DNA of 60,165 nt, from NCBI GenBank assembly GCA_030698625.1, contig JAUYMS010000007.1, positions 1 to 60,165 of the forward strand, in the 5' to 3' direction. Position 1 is the first letter of the stretch. Each line of letters opens with the position of its first letter. This document shows positions 46,520-58,500 of the stretch, piece by piece. This DNA comes from Candidatus Omnitrophota bacterium (GTDB taxonomy: Bacteria > Omnitrophota > Omnitrophia > Omnitrophales > Aquincolibacteriaceae). Position numbers and translations under genes: made by a program. A model generated the notes under the pieces. That model was given only the letters and a program-made list of their open reading frames with translations. It had not been told where the DNA came from and did not search any database.

Positions 46520-49500
46520 TTACGGCTTCGGGATTTGGAACGCAGTTGCATCCCAAGCGAGGTTGGCCTCACAAGTACCGGCTGTAATCACGCCCGTATT
46601 GACCGCTTCGGTGTAAACATCGCCATTACAGTCAACCACAGGCGCCGGGCTCGTGAGGTTATTCGGTGTCGTCAACGACACGGTATCCTGGGCCGCACCG
46701 TTAGCCGCATCATTGGTGCCTTCAAAGATGTACCCGCCGAGGATCTGAGGCCCGGCAAGCGGTCCGGACGGAATATCGACGATGGTCAGTATCATTGTGA
46801 TCGGCGGTTCGGTCCTGTAGCTCTTGAATACGCGCAGCGAATCACTGAAGAAGATGTTGGTGTTATCAAGGTCTTTGCCGACGGTTAGTTTCGGAGTTGT
46901 CGCCGCCACGATACTGGTCAGCGGATCGGGCCTGCCCCCGCCGTCGATGTTATTCAGGGCAGCTTCTAACGCCGCAACGGTGACATAGACACCGTCATAG
47001 GTATTCTGCGGCTGTTGGACATTCCCCGCAGAGTCGTAGTTAATGCGCATCGTCTTGCCGCCTGCCACATCAACCACAAGGTCAACCCTGTTGCCTGTCA
47101 TATCGATATGGGTCTCTTGGAGAAGAGTCTTGCTGCCGCTGCCGTCGAGCGAGGCGCGCGTCACGTGCACTTCGTTCCAGATCTGCATATGGCTGCCGCC
47201 GACGAGTATGATATTACCGCCGGCGTTATACTCCGTGCGCATGGTCGTGTTCGCGATCTTGTCGATCACCAGACGTACCGTATTACCGCCATTCGGCTCT
47301 TCATACACGTCACGAATATAGAGGGACGCGTCTCCGCCCACGGCTGCCGCAATCGCAGCACTCGTCTTGTACTCCCCTTTATAGACTTGATGCGGGAACT
47401 GTTCCACGCCGCCTGAGAATGTCACCTTCCGCGTCTCTTCGTGATCACGGTCAATAATCAGGCGGGTTTCGTTGGCGCCCGGATTCTCCACCCATACATC
47501 ACGAATACGGCGCGTCTGCTTCGGTGAAGCATTGAGCGCTGCCTGAAGTGCCGCGAGCGTTGTATATTGACCGGCATAGACCTTGTGCGGGAAGACAATG
47601 TTGGTACCCGCCGAGTCGTCATAGTCCACGCGCAGGGTCGTGTTGTTGACAGCATCTCTATAGATTTCGATCTTGTGATTGTCGATCAGGTCATTCTGCG
47701 TATCATCAGCGCCGCCGCTGAAGGTGAAAAGATCGAGATCGTCGCGCAGGCTGTTATCGACTGTACCCAGATATGTGTGCTGCAACGTATAGGTCGTCAA
47801 CGGCGGGAAGCGGACGATCGTTGTAACGTCGTCGTTCGGGTCGTCTTCATCAAGGCCGAGGTCCTGAATGATCTGTTCCTGGTCAGTGATGAAGTGGACG
47901 ATGCGCGACAAACGCCGGCCGGTCACGTCGTCTGTAAGATTGATACCCACATACACTTCCTGGTTCACGAGGTTGCCGTTAAGATCAAAGTTGACCATCG
48001 TTGTCTCGTTCGTCTGGAAGTCCTGGATCAGCTGGCTAATCGGGCTAAAGACATGCGTGTGTCTGAGACGCACGCAACCGCCGCAGTCAGGCAGAGGCTG
48101 CACTTGATGACCGAAATAGAGGTCCTCGTCAGTCAAGAGGCCCGTTGTTGCGCTAAAGATAAGATGACGCGTTTCATTGCGCACCAGGAAACTGCCCGGG
48201 TTGTCAGTATCCGGAATCGCATGGATCTGGACCAACTGTTCGGTGTCATTCAGAATGTAGGTCTGGCGCAGCACAATTGGCTCAGCACCAAAGTCAATGA
48301 ATGTCTTCAGCTTGCCGGGCTTAACGACCTGCGGATCGACAATCTGGTTGAAGGCATCGAACTCGATCAGCGTGGTTTCATCATTCTCTTCATCCACCAC
48401 GAGCTGATACTCGGTGCCGGAGTCCGTGATGACGAAGATTTCGCGCAGGAGCGGAGCCGTAACCGCTACGATCGCTTCCTGTAATTCAGCCGGTGTTTTG
48501 TAAATACCGCCATACACCCGTTGCGGGTTAACCCGTTCGCCGTTCTCATCGATATCGAGACGCGAGGTCTCAAAAGCCGGTGTACCGCTCAGGTTCCGGG
48601 TGTAGTCGTTGATAAGCTGGATCTGTGCCGGCGGATTCTCAGGATCGGGCATCTTCTCTACGATGTGAATCTTCCAACCGACGTTATTGCCGCCGGTGCT
48701 CTGATAATAGACCGTTGTACCGATTCTGCCGGCGGCAGGCGTAAACGTAATGTCTCCGCTTGCAGTCGGAGCGCCTGTCACTTCGCCACCACCGATAGCT
48801 GCGCTGCAATCCGCCGCGTTGGTCGAAATACACATCGGGTGTCCCGGTGTATCCACATGGAAGGTATAGGTCCTGCCGGCCACCCAGTACAGTTCGGGCG
48901 ACTCTACACCGTCGAGCAGGAAGCCCTGCGCATCGCCAGTTCCGCCCTCCGGGTGATCTTTCTTCGCCCCGACGGTCACATCATATTCCTTCTCAATATA
49001 GTATGTGCGAATCTCACGATTGGTGGGCGCGGTCAAGAAGCCCGGCATGGTGGTATATTTGCCCTCACGCACCCGCTGTAACTGCACCTCGCGCGTATCA
49101 ATGCCGCCGAGCGGGTTCAGCGAGAAGTGCGTCGTCTCGTCATTGATATGATCGACGATGAGCTGCGCCTTGAGACCCTGGTCCGCTACTGCGATGCGGT
49201 TCACACGCAGGGAGCCGGTCTGATTGGGCAAAGCCACCTGAAAGTTAATATAGCTGATCTTACTCATATCCGCCGGTCCGGCCGCAGCGAGAGTGGCTGC
49301 GTCGATGGCAAACACCTGTTCCTTATAGGACAGGATACTGTCGAGCGTCATCACAGACTTCGCGCCTAAATTATCTTCAAACTCGACGTTGATCGTAGAA
49401 ACATCACCGCTGATTCCGAATACAATCTGTTTGTTGGCCGTCAGGTCTTGGAATTCTTTAGGCGCGCCGTCCTGCAAGTCGTAGCGGAACTGACCGATGC

Positions 49501-52500
49501 TGCCAAAACCAGCCGGTCCGGTCGAATAATCCATTTGGAAGCCGCGCGCAGTTGTCCCCATCGCCACAGTCGAACCGTTACCGCCATCGGAGAAGCTTGA
49601 GAGGTTGATGGGTCCTCCCGGCAGCGCAGTAATATCGGATGTCGAGAGAATGTCGGTGGGCCCAAGGATCACGCCCGACGGTTTGTCGTAGATTTCGAAT
49701 ACTCCCGCCTGACCGAACCCTTCTTGGACAAAGAAGATGTTCTTAATCTGGGTCACGTCGAGGCCTAGAGCGGTCATCGCGGCCGTCGTCACTGCGTAGA
49801 CCCGTTCAATGCCGTTGATGCCTGTGAGTTCGAACGACGCCTGATTACCCAAGTCGTCCTCAATGCGCAGCTCAACCGTATTCACCGAACCGCTTGCCCT
49901 CCGCACGCCGAAGCTCAGCTGAGCATAACCCGTAAGATCAGCCGGAACGCCGGCACCAAAGTTATCGAGGCTGAAACCGGCAGCCGCGGCTTCAACCTGC
50001 GGGCCGGCGCCGGTATTAAACGTCCACTGAATGCCCCGCCGCGTTCCGCAGGACCCCGGACTGGGATGACATGCAACAGCATTCGACGCACCCGCCGTAT
50101 CAAACTGGGCAATATTGAGCGTGGCCGAGCCGTTCTCGAGATTTACGATATCATCCGGATTGAGCATACTGGACGCGCTCAGCGTCGTTTGGACATCGTT
50201 GACCAAATGAATCTCGCGAAGGAGATCTGTGAGCGGCGCCCCTGAAACCTCGACGTCCGTCGAGAGCGCATTACGGTACACAAATTGCGGGTAATCGGCC
50301 CGCTCGTTGTCGTCAAATTCGATATAGGTCGACTCCACCGGGCTCGCCGTGTAATCCACGACAATCTGGTAATCCAGTTTATTATCGCCATCGGTATCGG
50401 CGGCATAAATGATGCGGATGACATTGGTTGTGACGGCCGGATTGAAGACAGCATCGTTTGTAAAGAGCGCCGGCTTCACGTATTGCGGGAAGGTCGAGCG
50501 CTCAAACCCATCAAGTTCAATGTAAGTAGATTCGGGCGGCGTCTGCGTAAGGTCCACAACGATCTGGAAGTCCAGCGAGCCGTCGGAGTCGGTATCCGCA
50601 GCATAGATCGCACGGATCGCATCCGTCGTAACTGACGGGTTAAAGGCCACGTCGTTGGTAAGCTCCTGAGTCTTCACGTACTGCGGGAAAGTCGCCGACT
50701 CGAAGTCATTAAGTTCGATATACGTCGACTCCTCCGGATTCTGCGTATGATCGACAACGATCTGATAGTCGAGCGAGCCGTCCGAATCCGTGTCCTCGGC
50801 ATAAATAGTGCGCAAGATATCAGAATCCGGCACAAGATTAAAGATTGCGTCATCCACAATGGCGTTACGTTTGACAACCTGAGGGAAGGTCGCATTCTCG
50901 AAGTTGTCGAGTTCAATATAAGTCGATTCGGGCGGATCCTGTGAGTAGTCGATCACGATCTGGAAGTCGAGCGAGCCGTCGGAGTCGGTGTCCTCAGCAT
51001 AGATCGCACGGATCACGTCGGTCGTCACGGACGGGTTGAATGACGTATCCGTCGTGTGCACAGCCGCCTTCACATATTGCGGGAAGGTCGCGCTTTCAAA
51101 ATCATTAAGTTCAATATAGGTCGTCTCCGGCGGTTGCTGGCCGTAATCGATGACAAGCTGATAATCCAGCGTACCGTCAGAATCTGTGTCCGCGGCGTAG
51201 ATCACGCGGATCACGTCGGTAGTCACGGACGGGTTGAATGACGTATCCGTCGTGTGTACCGCCGCTTTTACATACTGCGGGAAGGTCGCACTTTCAAAGT
51301 CATTAAGTTTGATATAAGTGGATTCCGGCGGGCTCTGGCTATAATCCACTACGATCTGATAGTCGAGCGAACCGTCCGAGTCGGTATCGGCGGCATAGAT
51401 CACGCGAATCACATCACTCGTCACAGTCGGGCTGAACGACGTATCCGTCGTGTGCACCGCCGCTTTCACATACTGAGGGAAGGTCGCGCTTTCAAAATCA
51501 TTAAGTTCAATATAGGTGGATTCCGGCGGGGTCTGGCCGTAGTCGATCACGATCTGATAGTCGAGCGAACCATCGGAGTCCGTGTCAGCGGCGTAGATCA
51601 CGCGGATGACATCCGTTGTGACGCCCGGGTTAAAGGCCGTGTCCGTCGTATACACGGCGGCCTTCACATATTGCGGGAAGGTCGCACTTTCAAAGTCATT
51701 GAGTTCGATATAGGTGGATTCCGGCGGGCTCTGGCTGTAATCCACCACGATCTGATAGTCGAGCGAACCGTCCGAGTCGGTGTCGGCGGCGTAGATCACG
51801 CGGATGACATCCGTTGTGACGCCCGGGTTAAAGGCCACGTCCGTCGTGTACGCGGCAGCCTTCACATACTGCGGGAAGGTCGCGCTTTCACTGTCGTTCA
51901 GCGCAATGTACGTCGTTTCCGGCGGGGCCTGGCTGTAATCCACGACCAACTGATAGTCAAGATCGCCGTCGGAATCGGTGTCCTCAGCATAGATCACCCG
52001 GATCACATCGCTCGTAACGCCTGGGTTGAAAGCCAGGTCGTTCGTATACACCGCAGGCTTCACATACTGCGGGAAGGTGGCACTCTCAAAGTCGTTGAGT
52101 TCGATATAGGTCGACTCATTCGGTTGCTGGCTATAGTCGACCACAATCTGATAGTCGAGCGAGCCGTCCGAATCCGTGTCCTCGGCATAGATCACGCGGA
52201 TCACGTCGCTCGTGACGCCCGGGTTAAAGGCTATGTCCGTCGTGTATGCAGCCGGCTTCACAAACTGCGGGAAGGTCGCGCTCTCGAAATCGTTAAGTTC
52301 AATATACGTCGATTCCGGCGGCTGCTGGCCGTAATCGATCACGATTTGATAGTCGAGTGAGCCGTCCGAATCCGTGTCCTCGGCATAAATCACCCGGATC
52401 ACATCGCTCGTGACTGTCGGGTTGAAGGCGAGGTCGGTCGTATACACCGCAGGCTTCACGTACTGCGGGAAGGTCGCGCTCTCGAAATCGTTAAGTTCAA

Positions 52501-55500
52501 TATAGGTCGATTCGGCAGGCTGCTGGCTGTAGTCAATCACAATCTGATAATCAAGTGCGCCGTCGGAGTCGGTGTCTGCGGCATAGATGACGCGTACGAC
52601 ATCGGTAGTCACTCCCGGGTTGAAGGACAGGTCAGTCGTGTGCGCGGCGGCTTTCACGTACTGCGGGAAGGTCGCGCTCTCAAAGCCGTCTAGTTCGATA
52701 TAAGTCGATTCGGGTGGCTGCTGGCTGTAGTCAATCACGATCTGATAATCCAGCTGCCCGTCGGAGTCCGTATCGGCCGCATAAATCACACGGATCACAT
52801 CCGTCGTTACCGCCGGATTGAAGGTGGTGTCATTGGTATAGATCGCCGGTTTTACATACTGCGGGAATGTGGCACTCTCAAAGTCGTCCAGTTCGATATA
52901 GGTTGATTCTGCCGGACTTTGGCTGAGGTCCACGACAATCTGATAGTCGAGCGAGCCGTCCGAATCCGTATCCTCGGCATAGATCACGCGAATCGCATCT
53001 GAGGTCACCGAGGGGTTGAACGCGAGGTCATTGGTATATTCCGCCGGCTTCACATACTGCGGGAACGTCGCGCTTTCGAAACTATCCAATGCAATATAGG
53101 TTGATTCGGGCGGCAGTTGGCTGTAATCAATCACAATCTGATAATCAAGTGCGCCGTCGGAGTCGGTGTCTGCGGCGTAGATCACGCGAATCACGTCGCT
53201 CGTCACGGCTGGGTTAAACGCGACATCGTTCGTGAGAACGGACGGTTTTACGTATTGCGGGAACGTCGCGCTCTCAAAGTCGTTCAGTGCGATGAACGTG
53301 GATTCCGCCGGGCTCTGGCTGAAGTCCACGACAATTTGATAATCGAGATTGCCGTCAGAGTCCGTATCCTCGGCATAGATCACGCGGATCGCGTCTGAGG
53401 TGACAGTCGGGTTGAATGCGCCCTCAGTCGTATACTCAGCCGGTTTTACGTACTGCGGGAAGGTCGCGCTCTCGAACGGGTCCAGTTCAATAAAGGTCGA
53501 CTCAGGCGGTTGCTGGCTGTAGTCAATGACGATCTGGTAATCCAGCACGTTATCGGAGTCGGTATCCGCGGCATAGATCACGCGGATCACATCTGTGGTG
53601 ACCGCCGGGTTGAACGCACTTTCGGTCGTGTAAATGGCCGGCTTTACATATTGCGGGAACGTCGCACTTTCGAAATCATTGAGTTCGATATACGTGGATT
53701 CCGCAGGGCTCTGGCTGAAGTCCACGACAATTTGATAATCAAGCGAACCGTCCGAGTCCGTATCTTGGGCATAGATCACACGGATCACATCCGTCGTTAC
53801 CGCCGGGTTAAAAGCCGCCGCATTCGTGTACTCGGCCGGTTTCACATACTGCGGGAAGGTTGCGCTCTCCAGGTTATTGAGTTCGATATAAGTGGATTCA
53901 GGCGGCTGCTGGCTGTAGTCGATGACGATCTGGTAATCAAGCAAGCCGTCCGAGTCGGTGTCCTCCGCATAGATCACGCGAATCACGTCCGACGTCACGG
54001 CAGGATTGAAGGCGATGTCGCTCGTATACATCGCAGGTTTAACATACTGCGGGAAAGTGGCGTTCTCAACATTATCGAGTGCAATATACGTGGATTCGGT
54101 CGGGCTTTGACTGAAGTCCACGACGATCTGGTAGTCGAGCTTGCCGTCGGAGTCGGTGTCCTCGGCATAGATGGCGCGGACAATATCGGTCGTAACTCCA
54201 GGGTTAAAAGTCGCCTCGTTAGTATAGACCGCAGGCTTCACAAACTGCGGGAACGTAGCACTTTCGAAGTTGTCGAGAGCAATAAAGGTCGATTCGGGCG
54301 GCTGCTGGCTGTAATCCACAACGATCTGGTAGTCCAAGTTGCCGTCACTATCGGTATCCTCGGCATAGATCACACGGATTACATCTGTTGTGACCGCCGG
54401 GTTAAAACCAGTATCCGTCGAGTACACGGCCGGCTTGACGTACTGCGGGAACGTGGCGCTTTCAAAACCGTCCAGCTTAATAAATGTAGACTCCGGCGGG
54501 CTCTGGCCGTAATCCACCACAATCTGATAATCCAGCGTACCGTCGGAGTCCGTATCAGCCGCATAGATCACGCGGATCACGTCTGTCGTGACCGCGGGAT
54601 TGAACGCAACGTCGTTAGTGTAAACAGACGGTTTCACATATTGCGGGAAGGTCGTGCGCTCAAAATCGTCCAGGCCGATATAAGTCGATTCCGGCGGGCT
54701 CTGGCTGTAATCAACCACGATCTGATAGTCCAGTTTCTGGTCACTGTCGGTATCATCGGCATAAATCACACGAATCACATCGGTCGTCACCGACGGGTTA
54801 AAGGCCAGATCCGTCGTGTGCACATCCGGTTTCACATATTGCGGGAAGGTCGCCCGCTCAAAGTCATCAAGTGCGATATAGGTTGACTCGGGCGGCAACT
54901 GGCTGAAATCAATAACGATCTGATAATCCAGTTTTCCGTCACTGTCGGTGTCGGCAGCGTAGATGACGCGGATGGCATCGGTCGTCACCGAGGGGTTGAA
55001 TGCGAGGTCGTTCGTATACACAGCCGGCTTCACGTACTGCGGGAACGTAGCATTCTCAAAGTCATTGAGTGCAATGTATGTCGATTCCGCCGGGCTCTGG
55101 CCGAAGTCTACGACGAGCTGATAATCGAGCGATCCGTCAGAGTCGGTGTCCTCTGCGTAGATCACACGTACGGCGTCGGTGGTCACGGCCGGATTGAACG
55201 ACAAGGCCGTTGTATGCACCGAGGGCTTCACGTATTGAGGGAATGTCGCACCTTCGAAATCATCGAGTTCAATATAGGTCGATTCCGGCGGACTCTGGCC
55301 GTAGTCCACCACAATCTGATAGTCGAGCGAGGCGTCCGAATCCGTATCCTCAGCATAGATCACGCGGATCACGTCCGTCGTTACCGTCGGGTTGAAAGCA
55401 GTATCCGTCGAGTACACGACCGGCTTCACATATTGCGGGAAAGTCGCCTGTTCAAAGTCGTCGAGTTCGATGTACGTGGATTCCGGCGGACTCTGGCCGT

Positions 55501-58500
55501 AGTCCACCACAATCTGATAGTCGAGACTCCCGTCCGAGTCGGTATCTTCAGCATAGATCACGCGGATCGCGTCCGTCGTCACTGACGGGTTGAACGCGGC
55601 GTCGGTCGTGTAAACAGCCGCCTTCACATACTGCGGGAATGTAGCGCTCTCAATGTCGTTCAGCTCGATATAAGTCGATTCCGGCGGCAGCTGGCTGTAA
55701 TCCACCACAATCTGATAGTCAAGGGTGTTATCCGAGTCGGTATCCTCCGCATAGATAATACGAATCACGTCGCTCGTTACCGATGGGTTGAAAGACGTAT
55801 CCGTCGAGTACACCGACGGCTTCACATACTGCGGGAACGTCGCACTCTCAAAGTTATTGAGCTCAATATAAGTTGATTCCGCCGGGCTCTGGCCGTAGTC
55901 AACCACGATCTGGTAATCCAGCGAGCCATCGGAATCTGTGTCCGCTGCATAAATCACGCGGATAATATCGCTCGTAACGGCGGGGTTGAAGGACGTATCC
56001 GTCGTATACACTGATGGTTTCACATACTGCGGGAAGGTCGCACTCTCGAAATTGTCCAGGGCGATATAGGTTGACTCAGGCGGCTGCTGGCTGTAATCGA
56101 TGACAATCTGATAATCCAGGTTCCCGTCCGAGTCCGTATCTTCCGCATAGATCACTCGTATAACATCCGCGGTTACCGCCGGGCTGAAGGCCGCGTCATT
56201 CGTATAAACCGCCGGCTTCACATACTGCGGGAACGTGGCACGCTCAAGGTTATCCAGCTTGATATAGGTCGACTCAGGCGGGCTCTGTGTGTAGTCCACC
56301 ACGATCTGGTAGTCGAGTGAGCCGTCCGAATCCGTGTCCTCGGCATAAATCACGCGCGTGACATCCGTAGTCACGGCTGGATTGAATGCCACGTCATTTG
56401 TATACACGGCCGGCTTCACGTATTGCGGGAACGTCGCGCTTTCGAAATCATTCAACCCGATATAGGTTGATTCCGGCGGGCTTTGGCTGTAATCGATCAC
56501 AATCTGATAGTCTAGATTGCCGTCGGAGTCGGTGTCTTCGGCATAAATAGCTCGAACAACATCCGTGGTCACAGCCGGACTAAAGGAAGCGTCACTGGTG
56601 TGCACTGCTGCCTTCACATACTGCGGGAAGGTTGCGCTTTCGAAATTATTAAGTTCGATATAGGTTGATTCCGGCGGCTGCTGGCTGTAGTCGACCACAA
56701 TCTGGTAATCCAGGCTGCCGTCACTGTCAGTATCCGCAGCATAAATCACACGGACCACATCGGTCGTAACCGCCGGGCTGAACGCAGTGTCGCTGGTGTA
56801 AATAGCCGGCTTCACATACTGCGGGAACGTTGCGCTCTCAAAGTCGTTAAGTTCGATGTAAGTCGATTCCGCCGGACTTTGGCTTAAATCCACAACGATC
56901 TGGTAGTCAAGCGAGCCGTCGGAATCCGTATCGGCAGCATAAATCACGCGAATGGCATCGGTTGTCACCGCAGGATTAAAGGATGTGTCCGTCGTATGCA
57001 CTGCCGGCTTCACATACTGCGGGAAGGTCGCGCTTTCAAAGTCATTGAGTTCAATATAAGTAGACTCGGGCGGTTGCTGACTATAATCGATGACGATCTG
57101 ATAGTCGAGCGAGCCGTCGGAGTCCGTATCGGCAGCATAAATCACGCGAATGGCATCGGTCGTCACCGCAGGATTGAAAGACGTGTCCGTCGTATACACC
57201 GCCGGTTTCACATACTGTGGAAAGGTTGCCCTCTCAAAGTTATCCAGCGCGATATAAGTCGACTCCGCCGGGCTCTGACTGTAGTCCACGACGATCTGGT
57301 AATCGAGCGTGCCGTCCGAATCCGTATCCGCCGCATAGATCACTCGAATCACATCCGTCGTCACTGCCGGGTTAAACGCCACATCATTCGTGTGCTCCGC
57401 AGGCTTCACATACTGCGGGAAGGTCGCCCGTTCAAAACCATCGAGCGCGATATAGGTTGATTCGGGGGGACTTTGACTGTAATCGATCACAATCTGATAG
57501 TCGAGCTTGTTGTCCGAGTCGGTGTCAGCGGCGTAGATGACCCGAATAGCGTCCGTTGTGACCGCCGGATTGAACGACGTATCCGTCGTATGCACTGCCG
57601 GTTTCACGTATTGCGGGAACGTCGCACTCTCGAAGTTATTGAGTTCAATATAGGTTGATTCCGCCGGGCTCTGGCTGTAGTCCACCACGATCTGGTAGTC
57701 AAGCGAGCCGTCGGAATCCGTATCGGCAGCATAAATCACGCGAATGGCATCGGTTGTCACCGCAGGATTGAAAGACGTGTCCGTCGTATGGACCGCCGGC
57801 TTCACGTACTGCGGGAAGGTCGCGCTTTCAAAGTCATTGAGCGCAATATAAGTAGACTCGGGCGGTTGCTGACTATAATCGATGACGATCTGATAGTCCA
57901 GATTACCATCGGAGTCGGTATCTTTCGCATAGATAACACGGACAACATCAGTTGTGACAGCCGGATTGAATGACGTATCCGTCGTATGCACTGCTGCCTT
58001 CACATACTGCGGGAAGGTCGCGCTCTCAAAATTATTAAGTTCAATATATGTGGACTCCGGCGGGCTCTGGCTGTAGTCAACAACGATTTGGTAGTCAAGC
58101 GAGCCGTCGGAGTCGGTATCGGCAGCATAAATCACGCGGATCGCATCCGACGTTACAGTCGGGTTAAAGGCCAGATCGTTCGTATACACCGCCGGTTTCA
58201 CATATTGCGGGAACGTCGCGCTCTCAAAATCATTGAGTTCGATATAGGTTGATTCGGGCGGATTTTGGCTGTAGTCAATCACAATCTGATAATCCAAGCT
58301 TCCGTCTGAATCGGTGTCTTCGGCATAAATAACACGGATCGCATCCGTAGTCACAGCCGGGTTGAAGGATGTATCCGTTGTGTGCACCGCTGCCTTCACA
58401 TACTGCGGGAAGGTCGCACTCTCAAAATCATTCAATTCAATATACGTTGATTCCGGCGGGCTCTGGCTATAATCGATCACGATCTGATAGTCGAGAGAAC

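Noticed and set aside
51254-54886. Long open frames on the plus strand through the giant 3 array (up to about 450 codons, rich in His, Arg, Val, Ile)
   Set aside because: They repeat with the same 198-bp period as the real protein and are the antisense shadow of its codons, with no ribosome sites. The minus frame has the coherent repeat, while these read as low-complexity basic sequence.
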